Source of the DNA: Chryseobacterium mulctrae
Lineage (GTDB): Bacteria > Bacteroidota > Bacteroidia > Flavobacteriales > Weeksellaceae
Length of the DNA: 64,000 nt
Direction of reading: 5' to 3'
NCBI RefSeq assembly: GCF_006175945.1
Contig: NZ_VAJL01000001.1
Span: 2,918,501 to 2,982,500, forward strand
In this document: piece by piece, positions 24,099-31,523 of the stretch
Numbering within the stretch: position 1 is the stretch's first letter
How the letters are laid out: each line of letters opens with the position of its first letter
Notes under the pieces: generated by a model
Told to the model about the DNA's origin: nothing
Database searches by the model: none
Seen by the model: only the letters and a program-made list of their open reading frames with translations
Made by a program: the position numbers and the translations under genes

Positions 24099-24115
24099 GG
24101 ATTCCTACGGAATCC
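24099..24115 (-). repeat. REP hairpin 4 of the transposase unit
   Basis: GGATTCC-TAC-GGAATCC preceded by GATA and ACACA, inverted relative to the hairpin at 23488-23504. The four hairpins bracket the transposase two by two. Confidence 0.8.
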
Positions 24116-24149
24116 GCCTTTACAATTTAACCAAATAAAAATAAAAAAT

Positions 24150-24914
24150 ATGCCCTGGAATCCTGAAGTTTACAACCAATTTAAAAATATCCGTTATCAA
24201 CCTTTTTTCGATTTGATGAATTTAATTTCATCTGATAATCTCAAGAAAGCAATCGACATCGGTTGCGGAACGGGTGAACAAACTCATATACTTTCAGAAA
24301 AATTTGAAGATGCAGAATTTTTAGGAATTGATTCTTCTGCGGAAATGCTTCAGAAATCTTTAGAATTTAAAAATGAAAATTTAAATTTTAAGCAAAAAAC
24401 GGTTGAGGAATTATACGATTCAGAAGAAAAATGGGACTTGATTTTTAGCAATGCAGCTTTGCAATGGTCAGATGATCACAAAAAATTATTTTCCAAGCAG
24501 CTTTCTTTATTAAGTGAGAAAGGGCAATTTGCTGTTCAAATGCCGATTCAATCAGAGAATATACTTAATCAAATTTTGTTTCAGCTTGCTTCGGAAGAAC
24601 CTTACAAAACACAACTTCAACATTGGAACAGGGTTTCTCCGGTTTTAAGTCTGGATGAATATGCTAAAATGATGTTTGATGCCGGATTGAAAGATTTAAA
24701 TATTTCTATAAAAGTATATCCAATTATTGCTGATAATGCAGAACAACTATTCCAGTTTATTTCGGGTTCAGCTTTGATTCCGTATTTGGAAAGATTGAAT
24801 GAAGAAAATAAAGAAAAATTTATCATCGAATATAAAAAGCGTATTGCTGAAAAATTTGAAACATTTCCTGCAATTTACGCATTTAAAAGAATGCTGCTTT
24901 ACGGAAAAAAATAA
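24150..24914 (+). CDS. tam: Trans-aconitate 2-methyltransferase-like SAM methyltransferase
   Basis: A 254-residue class I methyltransferase. MPWNPEVYNQF at the N-terminus and the SAM motif IDIGCGTGEQTHIL (about 30-43) with GIDSSAEML match trans-aconitate methyltransferase, which detoxifies the citrate-cycle by-product trans-aconitate. FSNAALQWSDDH is the post-I/IV region of that family. Sits alone after the REP/transposase unit. Confidence 0.78.
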   Translation: MPWNPEVYNQFKNIRYQPFFDLMNLISSDNLKKAIDIGCGTGEQTHILSEKFEDAEFLGIDSSAEMLQKSLEFKNENLNFKQKTVEELYDSEEKWDLIFSNAALQWSDDHKKLFSKQLSLLSEKGQFAVQMPIQSENILNQILFQLASEEPYKTQLQHWNRVSPVLSLDEYAKMMFDAGLKDLNISIKVYPIIADNAEQLFQFISGSALIPYLERLNEENKEKFIIEYKKRIAEKFETFPAIYAFKRMLLYGKK

Positions 24915-24938
24915 ATGAAGCTTTTTCTGAAAAAATTA

Positions 24939-24959
24939 ATTCCCCGAAGAACGGGGAAT
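24939..24959 (+). terminator. Terminator hairpin after tam-like gene
   Basis: ATTCCCCG-AAGAA-CGGGGAAT stem of 8 bp; the T-run after it is weak (TTCATTT). Confidence 0.55.
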
Positions 24960-25220
24960 TTCATTTATGCCTAGAATCGTTTGTTGAAAGCTTATAGCAT
25001 AATAAAAGCTTTCATGGGAATTAGTTTGATAACTTTTTTATCTATCACAAAATAACGGATTTCGGTTAGAGCAAAATAGAGTATAAATACGGTATTTAAA
25101 AATCAGTATTTTTACTGATGGAGTTTTAATTTAAATATTTTTAGAACTAAAAATTAGAACATTAGTTTTCTCAAAAGTCCTTTATTTAGTACTTTTGTAT
25201 AAATCGAATATAGACTAAAA
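24960..25220. other. Gene-free gap before the crotonase gene
   Basis: Apart from the hairpin at its left edge (24939-24959), the roughly 300 bases between the two genes are AT-rich. I see no repeat or gene. GTACTTTTGTATAAA (25190-25204) contains TACTTTTG, a possible -7 element for the downstream gene. Confidence 0.5.
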
Positions 25221-25985
25221 ATGAGTGATTTTGTAACATCAGAAATTAAAAATAATATTGCCGAAATTACTTTCGGAACAGCAAAAAGTAATGCTCTTCC
25301 CGGAGCAATTCTCGAAAAATTAGCGGAAACAATTTTAGAAGAAGGGGCTAAAAAAGAAGTAAAAGCAATTCTTGTAAAAAGTGAGGGTGAAAAAGCATTC
25401 TGCGCTGGTGCAAGTTTTGATGAGCTTTTGGCAATTGAAGAACTGGAAGCATCTACCAAATTTTTCGGAGGTTTTGCCAAAGTTTTAAATGCAATGAGAA
25501 ATTGCGGAAAAATTGTAGTGGTAAGAGTTCAGGGGAAAACTACCGGTGGCGGAGTAGGATTGGCTTGTGGTGCAGATTACTGTTTTGCAACCAAAGATTC
25601 TGCTTTGGCTTTAACTGAAATTAATTTGGGAATCGGACCTTTTGTAATCGGACCTTACGTAGAAAGAAAAATCGGAAAATCTCAGTTTTCGGCAATGGCA
25701 ATTGATGCAGATTTCAGATCAGCAGATTGGGCAGAGCAACATAATATTTATCATTCTGTTTCAGAAAACATTGCTGAGATGGATTCTAAATTGGAGAAAT
25801 TCTTAAATACTCTAGCAACAAGAAGTGAAGATGCTTTAGCTTTAATTAAAAAAGTTTCTTGGGAAGGAACAGAACATTTCAACGAATTGATGCCTGCAAG
25901 AATTCATATGAGTGCAAGTTTAATTCTCGAAGATTCTGCTAAGAAAAATATTGCGGCAATTAAAGAAAGATTAAGAGCAAAATAA
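25221..25985 (+). CDS. Enoyl-CoA hydratase/isomerase family protein
   Basis: A 254-residue crotonase-fold enzyme acting on an acyl-CoA. GEKAFCAGASFDEL (about 54-67) forms the oxyanion hole region and TEINLGIGPFVIGPYVE holds one candidate catalytic Glu. The first canonical Glu (GGGxELAxxCD) is replaced: the protein reads GGGVGLACGAD, as in methylglutaconyl-CoA hydratases. It lies 3.4 kb after paaZ and could cover the missing PaaF hydratase step, or act in leucine degradation. Its specificity is open. Confidence 0.82.
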   Translation: MSDFVTSEIKNNIAEITFGTAKSNALPGAILEKLAETILEEGAKKEVKAILVKSEGEKAFCAGASFDELLAIEELEASTKFFGGFAKVLNAMRNCGKIVVVRVQGKTTGGGVGLACGADYCFATKDSALALTEINLGIGPFVIGPYVERKIGKSQFSAMAIDADFRSADWAEQHNIYHSVSENIAEMDSKLEKFLNTLATRSEDALALIKKVSWEGTEHFNELMPARIHMSASLILEDSAKKNIAAIKERLRAK

Positions 25986-25990
25986 AAAAT

Positions 25991-26013
25991 AAGCGTTGAG
26001 ACTTTCAACGCTT
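25991..26013. terminator. Bidirectional terminator between convergent genes
   Basis: AAGCGTTGA (25991-25999) / TCAACGCTT (26005-26013) with A-run before and T-run after. Its right arm touches the stop codon of the acetyltransferase on the other strand. Confidence 0.8.
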
Positions 26014-26555
26014 TATTTTTTGTATTCGGATTGCAATAAAGAATATAATACGGAATCTTCAAAAATTCCATCCACCAAATAATGTCCACGAAGGTTTCCC
26101 TCTCTGGTAAAGCCAAAATAATCTAACAATTTTTTTGAAGGGGTATTGTTCTCATCAATCAAAGCTTCAATTCTGTTGAGCTGCATTTCTTCAAAGCCAA
26201 ACTCAAGCACTTTTTCAACAGCTTCTTTCATAAAACCTTTGTTTTTAAATTCATCAGCATTTAATGCATAACCAATTTCTGCGCGATAATGTTGAGGATT
26301 CCAGGTATGAAAGCCACAATTTCCAATAATTACTGAGCTCTGCTTTTCTACAATCTGAAAGTTCAACATTTTTCGATTGTAAGATTGATAACCTTGTTGA
26401 TGGATTTTTTTCTGTCGGTCAAAATCTTCATCAGTTGTAATGCCTAGTATTTTCTTAATTTCGTCATCATTATTCAATTCAAAAATTTGATTCATTGTTT
26501 CAGAATCTAATTTTTGAATCAGAAGACGTTCTGTTTCTATTGTTTCAAATTTCAT
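26013..26555 (-). CDS. GNAT N-acetyltransferase (RimJ/RimL type)
   Basis: A 180-residue acetyltransferase of the RimJ/RimL/ribosomal-protein type, transferring an acetyl group from acetyl-CoA to an amine. It begins FETIETERLLIQKL as is usual, has GNCGFHTWNPQHYRAEIGYAL, the acetyl-CoA loop region FKNKGFMKEAVEKVLEFGF and IEALIDENNTPSKKLLDYFGF. Substrate unknown. Single gene. Confidence 0.87.
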   Translation of the reverse strand: MKFETIETERLLIQKLDSETMNQIFELNNDDEIKKILGITTDEDFDRQKKIHQQGYQSYNRKMLNFQIVEKQSSVIIGNCGFHTWNPQHYRAEIGYALNADEFKNKGFMKEAVEKVLEFGFEEMQLNRIEALIDENNTPSKKLLDYFGFTREGNLRGHYLVDGIFEDSVLYSLLQSEYKK

Positions 26556-26665
26556 TTTTTTCGTTTAAATAATTATTTTCTCGAAGATTGTGCAAATTTA
26601 GCAGATATAAAACAGTAAAATGAAATCTGCTTAATCAAAAAAATCTGCGTGAGATGTATTGAAAT

Positions 26666-28267
26666 TTAGCTTTTCAATAAATTAATTGAAACCGTTGCCA
26701 ACTCAGAATTTGGGAATTTTTTGAATAATTCTTTATCAATATTCAATCCTGTTTCTAAGCAAATCTTTTTAAAAACATCAACTTCCAAAATATATTGATC
26801 AGAAAAACCATGCGTCGCTTCATACGCTGTTGCCGGAGTTTTTCCTAAATTTTCGCTTGTCAGTTTAGAATCTAAAGCGTGAAGTTCAATAATTAAAAGT
26901 CCATTTTTTCTGATGTACGGAAGCCAAAGTTCCAAATGTTCTTTCAGGCTTTCTTCCACCAAATTATTCGGAAGCCTTTTTCCTCGATAAGCAAACGCTC
27001 CGGTTGAAGTGCTGATTCTTGTAGGATGACTGTTCTCCGGAACCTTCCAAACTCTGTTATGATCTAAAAATGTTCTGATATTCAGTAAATCTGAAAGATC
27101 AATTTCATAATTTTCTTTTAAATCATCGGCTAATTGTTTAGGATTTCCAATGTCACCCCAAATTACTTTTGCCCAAATATCGTTGTTAATCAGGTTGGCC
27201 CTGGTTACTTTCAAAGCAGCTTGGTTGTAATCTGCACCTACCAAAAACAAAGGATATTCTTCGAGCATTTTCCCACGAATTGTATATCTTTCTATGGTTT
27301 CGAATATGTGTTGAATGAAAGCGCCATTTCCGCAACCCATATCTAAAACACCTTTCGGCTGAAGATGGATAGGCTGATTGAAGATCTGAATAATAAAATC
27401 ATTCGCCACCTTAAAATAATTGGAATGCGAACCGCCACTTCCCCAAACATTCATCGCACGGTCAACATGAATTTCGTCTTCACCATCTGAAATTTCTCTT
27501 ATTTTTGAAGCATCACCAAATAAAAGATCATTCATTTTATTGAGCAACGGAAGGTAAGAAACCGTAACTCCGTACGACGGAGCTCTTTTGGCAAAATAAA
27601 TTCCGGTTTCGGTAAATTTATAATTATCGCCAGTCTTTTTAAACCAACCCAAATAAGCCAGGAAGTCTAGTATCACTTCAAAATTTTCCGAATTTTTATG
27701 AAACTCTGCTGCCTGAAATGAAGTCTCCATAAAGTATTTATGAAACATTCCTGTCATTCCGAGATAAACAATCACCGGACCAATGATGCAGCCTTCAATA
27801 TGTTTTAAAATCTGTTTCTGAATTTTTTTTTCTTCCGTATCATCAGAAAGCTGAATTCCAAAATGATCTTTCACAGAATCGCTCAATCGTGTAAATTCTT
27901 CAATAAATGAATTTTCGTTGATCTGATTTTTAATATCCGTAGAATGTTTTAAAAAAGAAATTACCTTAAGGTATAGCAAACTGTATTTTTGCAGAAACTG
28001 AGTTTTGCTATTAGCTGAAAATGATATTCGATCAGTCTCGTTATCGACCTCATAATCTAAAAAACCTTGCGATGCCAAAGCCCGAATCGCGACATTCAAA
28101 TACCCTTCGTTGGCTTTCAACTCTTCAGAAAGTCCGCTCAAAGACATTTTTTGTCGCTCAATAACCAAAGCAATGATTTCTTTTTTCATCAACGAAGCTA
28201 CGATAGGTGCTGTAACAACACCATCCAAATGCTTGAATATTTCTGAGCGCAAAGTTTCTTTGTCCAT
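26666..28267 (-). CDS. Large SAM methyltransferase with N-terminal winged-helix repeats
   Basis: A 533-residue protein. Residues about 1-330 contain two winged-helix-like stretches (LSGLSEELKANEGYLNVAIRALASQGFLDYE and FEVILDFLAYLGWFKKTGDNYKFTETG), and residues about 335-533 are a class I methyltransferase with GVLDMGCGNGAFIQHI and GADYNQAAL. This architecture is that of O-methyltransferases with dimerisation winged helices, but duplicated. The start at 28267 drops 30 AT-rich residues from the longest frame. Neighbours give no clue to its substrate. Confidence 0.72.
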   Translation of the reverse strand: MDKETLRSEIFKHLDGVVTAPIVASLMKKEIIALVIERQKMSLSGLSEELKANEGYLNVAIRALASQGFLDYEVDNETDRISFSANSKTQFLQKYSLLYLKVISFLKHSTDIKNQINENSFIEEFTRLSDSVKDHFGIQLSDDTEEKKIQKQILKHIEGCIIGPVIVYLGMTGMFHKYFMETSFQAAEFHKNSENFEVILDFLAYLGWFKKTGDNYKFTETGIYFAKRAPSYGVTVSYLPLLNKMNDLLFGDASKIREISDGEDEIHVDRAMNVWGSGGSHSNYFKVANDFIIQIFNQPIHLQPKGVLDMGCGNGAFIQHIFETIERYTIRGKMLEEYPLFLVGADYNQAALKVTRANLINNDIWAKVIWGDIGNPKQLADDLKENYEIDLSDLLNIRTFLDHNRVWKVPENSHPTRISTSTGAFAYRGKRLPNNLVEESLKEHLELWLPYIRKNGLLIIELHALDSKLTSENLGKTPATAYEATHGFSDQYILEVDVFKKICLETGLNIDKELFKKFPNSELATVSINLLKS

Positions 28268-28320
28268 ACAATACGTTTTTTTAAAGTTAAGAATTTGAAT
28301 AAAATATTTCAATAAAAGTT

Positions 28321-28362
28321 TTGTTATTTGAAAATTAAATATAACTTTGTAATTCAAAGTTC
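28321..28362 (+). promoter_or_regulatory. Promoter and operator of the membrane-protein/regulator unit
   Basis: TTG (28321-28323), 18 bases, then TAACTTTG (28342-28349). The -7 element lies in an inverted repeat AACTTTG-TAATT-CAAAGTT, the same design as ACTTTG-N5-CAAAGT at 29511-29527. A protein bound here would block the promoter. Confidence 0.65.
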
Positions 28363-28369
28363 TTTTTAT

Positions 28370-28987
28370 ATGGAATCAAAAAACTATCACGAAGACTTAT
28401 CGCACATTCGTTCTATGATGGAACGATCTTCAAGGTTTATTTCATTAAGTGGATTATCCGGAGTTGTTGCTGGTTTAGCGGCAATACTTGGTGCTGCTTA
28501 TGTTTATTATGTTTTTGAAAGGGAAGGGCTCAATTATTTTGATGGTGACAGAATCACTTTCAGTAAAAGTATGATCAATGAATTGGTCATTACCGGAACT
28601 GTGATTTTGGTGGTTGCCGTCTTAAGTGGATATTTTTTTACAGCCAATAAAAGTAAAAAGAAAGGTTTGAAAATCTGGGATGCGACAACTAAAAGACTTT
28701 TGTTTACCTTTGCAATCCCTTTAGTGACGGGTGGATTTGTTTGTTTGGGCTTGTTGTACCATCATCTTTTTTCATTGGTTGCTCCGGCTACTTTGATTTT
28801 TTACGGATTGGCGTTGGTAAATGCAGAACGATATACTTTAACAGATATAAAATATTTAGGATATTGTCAGATTGGTTTAGGATTGATTTCTTTGTTTTTT
28901 TTAGGATGGGGATTAGTCGCATGGACCTTTGGTTTTGGGGTTTTGCATATTGTATATGGTTTGATTATGCATAAGAAGTATAAATAA
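28370..28987 (+). CDS. Four-helix membrane protein of unknown function
   Basis: A 205-residue protein. A soluble opening (MESKNYHEDLSHIRSMMERSSRF) is followed by four or five membrane segments (about 28-48, 78-98, 118-138, 143-160, 170-190). The HEDLSHIRSMMERSSRF opening is common to membrane proteins encoded next to HTH_27-type regulators in Bacteroidota. The start at 28370 follows the promoter/operator; an earlier in-frame ATG (28328) lies upstream of the likely transcription start. First gene of a four-gene unit with a winged-helix regulator. Confidence 0.8.
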   Translation: MESKNYHEDLSHIRSMMERSSRFISLSGLSGVVAGLAAILGAAYVYYVFEREGLNYFDGDRITFSKSMINELVITGTVILVVAVLSGYFFTANKSKKKGLKIWDATTKRLLFTFAIPLVTGGFVCLGLLYHHLFSLVAPATLIFYGLALVNAERYTLTDIKYLGYCQIGLGLISLFFLGWGLVAWTFGFGVLHIVYGLIMHKKYK

Positions 28988-28997
28988 ACATGAGTTT

Positions 28998-29129
28998 ATG
29001 ATTTCTAAATATAGGCTGATTAAAATAATAATTCTAGTTTTTAGCTTTATTATTATAAGCGCTCTTTTATTTTTTTTCATGAATTTATATAATGTGTTTA
29101 AAGTAATGTTTGAGTTTATCAATCATTAA
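28998..29129 (+). CDS. Small single-pass membrane protein, 43 residues
   Basis: ATG at 28998 opens a 43-residue frame: MISKYRLIKIIILV, then a hydrophobic run of about 20 residues and a short polar tail. It lies 10 bases after the previous gene and before the regulator, in the same direction. Composition and position suggest a real small membrane protein, but AT-rich DNA can produce such frames by chance. Confidence 0.45.
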   Translation: MISKYRLIKIIILVFSFIIISALLFFFMNLYNVFKVMFEFINH

Positions 29130-29196
29130 ATGAAGTCTAAATAATAATTTTTTAAAACTAAAAACGTTTTTAGCTGATTAACAAAAATACTAAGCA

Positions 29197-29487
29197 ATGA
29201 TTAACATCAGTCAACTCAACAAAGAATTCGAAAGCCGTGTAAGATTGGGCATTATGTCCGTTCTTATGGTTAACGATTGGGTTGATTTTTCTGAAATGAA
29301 AAACCTTCTTGAGATTACAGACGGAAATATGGCAAGTCACAGCAATGCATTAGAAAAAGCCAATTATATTGAAGTGAAAAAAGAATTTGTAGGCAAAAAA
29401 CCTAAGACTTCATATCGTGTAACGCAATCGGGAAGAATTGCATTTACCGAACATCTTGATGCATTAGAAAAATTAATAGGCAGATAA
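29197..29487 (+). CDS. Winged-helix transcriptional regulator (HTH_27-like)
   Basis: A 96-residue single-domain regulator: FESRVRLGIMSVLMVNDWVDFSEMKNLLEITDGNMASHSNALEKANYIEVKKEFVGKKPKTSYRVTQSGR, with the recognition helix around GNMASHSNAL and the wing around GKKPKTSYRVT. It belongs to the PF13601-like group, which usually controls adjacent membrane proteins. The repeated dyad ACTTTG-N5-CAAAGT before 28370 and before 29556 is its probable binding site. Confidence 0.88.
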   Translation: MINISQLNKEFESRVRLGIMSVLMVNDWVDFSEMKNLLEITDGNMASHSNALEKANYIEVKKEFVGKKPKTSYRVTQSGRIAFTEHLDALEKLIGR

Positions 29488-29510
29488 AGTCTATATTTTT
29501 TTGAAAATTT

Positions 29511-29527
29511 ACTTTGAAATACAAAGT
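29511..29527. promoter_or_regulatory. Second operator copy, ACTTTG-AAATA-CAAAGT
   Basis: A 6-bp inverted repeat with 5-base spacer upstream of the small membrane protein gene at 29556, matching the dyad at 28344-28362. It separates the regulator from the following genes, implying a second regulated promoter. Confidence 0.6.
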
Positions 29528-29555
29528 ACTTTAAATAAATAAAATTAAAAATATT

Positions 29556-29846
29556 ATGATGACACAAAAACAAAAAACAACAATGATTTATTCTGTACCT
29601 GCTCTAATAATGGGTGTTGCGGTACTTGGAAATCTATTTTCTAAAGAATTCAGCTGGTCTTCCTCCGATTTTCTTATTGCAGGAATTCTCTTATTTGGTA
29701 CAGCTCTTATCATCGATTTGATTCGTAGGATTGTAAAAAACAGAACCTATAAAATTCTCTTATGCGTTGTGGTTTTGTTTGTGCTGATTCTTACCTGGGT
29801 AGAGCTTGCAGTGGGACTTTTCGGGACACCTTTTGCCGGAAGTTAA
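29556..29846 (+). CDS. Small three-helix membrane protein
   Basis: A 96-residue hydrophobic protein with segments at about 11-27, 36-52 and 67-90. No recognised family. Preceded by its own operator copy; the metallophosphoesterase start lies 20 bases after its stop. Confidence 0.7.
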   Translation: MMTQKQKTTMIYSVPALIMGVAVLGNLFSKEFSWSSSDFLIAGILLFGTALIIDLIRRIVKNRTYKILLCVVVLFVLILTWVELAVGLFGTPFAGS

Positions 29847-29865
29847 TTTTGATTTTTTTGAAATA

Positions 29866-30714
29866 ATGACTAGGAAAAAATTTCTAAAAAGACTTTTACA
29901 GCTTTCAGTAGTTGGAGCTTTACCTTTTCTCTATTCTTGGCAGATTGAGCCTTTTTGGGTTGAATTTGTAGAACGGAAACTTCCCATTAAAAATTTACCT
30001 GAAGAATTAGAAGGAAAGATTTTGATGCAGATCTCGGATCTACACGTTGGAAACAGATTCGACTGGAATTTTTTGATTGAATCTTTCGAAAAAGCTCAAG
30101 AATTCGATCCGGATTTTGTGGTGTACACCGGCGATTATGTGAATCATGGTACAGAAGAAGATCATAAAAATTTAGAAAAAGTAATGGCAAAAGCGGTTTA
30201 TGGAAAGCTGGGAACTTTCGGAATTCTTGGAAATCATGACTACGGAAAAAACTGGAAAGATTTGGGTTCTTCAGAAGAGATTTATCGCATTCTTCAAAAC
30301 AATGGCGTCACCATGCTTAAAAATGAGCAAACAGAATCTCATGGCTTAAATATTATCGGTTTCGATGATTTGTGGTCGCCCAATTTTGATCCCATGAAAG
30401 TGATGAAATATTATAATCCTGAAAAAGCTAATCTTGTACTTTGTCATAATCCCGATGTTTGCGACAAAGATGTCTGGAACGGTTATCAAGGCTGGATTTT
30501 AAGTGGTCATACTCACGGTGGACAATGCCGAATTCCGGGAGTCATTACGCCAATTCTTCCGGTGGAAAACAGAAAATATGTTTCCGGAGAAATTGATTTA
30601 AAAGACGGAAGAATGTTGTACATCAACCGGGCTTTAGGACATTCTTATCAGGTACGTTTTATGGTGCGTCCGGAAATAACGGTTTTTAAGCTTGAACGTG
30701 ATGAAGAAGTTTAA
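29866..30714 (+). CDS. Metallophosphoesterase (YkuE/calcineurin-like)
   Basis: A 282-residue calcineurin-type phosphoesterase with two metal ions. All family blocks are present: ISDLHVGN, YTGDYVNHG, LGNHDYG, LCHNPD and SGHTHGGQ. An N-terminal positively charged stretch and hydrophobic helix (KKFLKRLLQLSVVGALPFLYSW) act as a signal anchor or twin-domain leader, so it is probably on the outer face of the inner membrane. The start at 29866 was preferred because it gives this leader; an earlier frame start overlaps the previous gene. Confidence 0.87.
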   Translation: MTRKKFLKRLLQLSVVGALPFLYSWQIEPFWVEFVERKLPIKNLPEELEGKILMQISDLHVGNRFDWNFLIESFEKAQEFDPDFVVYTGDYVNHGTEEDHKNLEKVMAKAVYGKLGTFGILGNHDYGKNWKDLGSSEEIYRILQNNGVTMLKNEQTESHGLNIIGFDDLWSPNFDPMKVMKYYNPEKANLVLCHNPDVCDKDVWNGYQGWILSGHTHGGQCRIPGVITPILPVENRKYVSGEIDLKDGRMLYINRALGHSYQVRFMVRPEITVFKLERDEEV

Positions 30715-30991
30715 ACTAAATAATGTCGCATTAGTTTATTTCGGCATTAGTTGGTTGATTGGAATTATAATTATTTTATTGAAAGTATTTGAAACACAGG
30801 ATGAGCTTGCATATATCTTATTGTTTTTATGCGCATTCAATTTAATTATAAATCTCTTTTCGATATTGTTTCTCTTTGTTTTCTATTATGTATTTCCAGA
30901 AAATAGAATAGAATTTAAAAATTCGGCAGTTATGTTATTTTTCAATTTCCCAATTTTATTTCTTGTCTACATACTTTTAATAATAACATAA
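30701..30991 (+). CDS. Small three-helix membrane protein
   Basis: A 96-residue protein, mostly hydrophobic, with three predicted helices (about 8-26, 37-62, 75-95). Starts 14 bases inside the end of the phosphoesterase gene, so it is translated from the same message. Family not recognised. Confidence 0.65.
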   Translation: MKKFKLNNVALVYFGISWLIGIIIILLKVFETQDELAYILLFLCAFNLIINLFSILFLFVFYYVFPENRIEFKNSAVMLFFNFPILFLVYILLIIT

Positions 30992-30997
30992 ATAACT

Positions 30998-31483
30998 ATG
31001 AAAAAAATACGTGTACAATTCCTCCTTTTCGTCTACGACAAAACACAAAAACTCTACAGAAAATATTTCAAAAAGAAAAAAAGACAATGGCAGTTTAATG
31101 AAAAACAATTGCTGGAATTTCACAAAGATTCTTTAGGCAGAAAACTCGGTGAATTTTATAAAAAGCATGGTTTTACAATGATTCCTAAAATGGAAAACCA
31201 CGACGTACATCATTTATTAACAGGTTGCGGAACCAATTTCGAAGACGAAATCGCAATGCAGTTTTTGCTTCTTGGAAACGGAAAGCTCAATGCTCATCTT
31301 TTGGCAGCGGTGGTTTTAGGAAGCATTATCCTTCCGGAATATCATAAAATGTATCGTAATGCTTACCAAAAAGGAAGAAGTATGAGAGCATTTCACCACA
31401 TCGATTTTGAATCTTTATTGTGGCAGAATTTTGAAAATATTCAGGATTTTTTCAAGCAAAAAGAAACTCCTGTTTTCTATTAA
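30998..31483 (+). CDS. Coq4-family protein
   Basis: A 161-residue protein with the exact Coq4 zinc motif HDxxH-x11-E: His68, Asp69, His72 and Glu84. Coq4 takes part in ubiquinone biosynthesis in mitochondria and proteobacteria, where it has been linked to C1 processing of the ring. Bacteroidota use menaquinone, so this member must do something else or act on another prenylated ring. It lies between two membrane-protein genes. Confidence 0.82.
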   Translation: MKKIRVQFLLFVYDKTQKLYRKYFKKKKRQWQFNEKQLLEFHKDSLGRKLGEFYKKHGFTMIPKMENHDVHHLLTGCGTNFEDEIAMQFLLLGNGKLNAHLLAAVVLGSIILPEYHKMYRNAYQKGRSMRAFHHIDFESLLWQNFENIQDFFKQKETPVFY

Positions 31484-31484
31484 T

Positions 31485-31523
31485 CTTAGACTCAACTTTA
31501 ACCTTAACCTTAATCTCAAACTC
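31485..31523 (+). repeat. Degenerate hexamer array (CTYARN), six and a half units
   Basis: CTTAGA CTCAAC TTTAAC CTTAAC CTTAAT CTCAAA CTC, immediately before the next start codon. Same 6-base pattern as 7170-7199. Confidence 0.6.
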
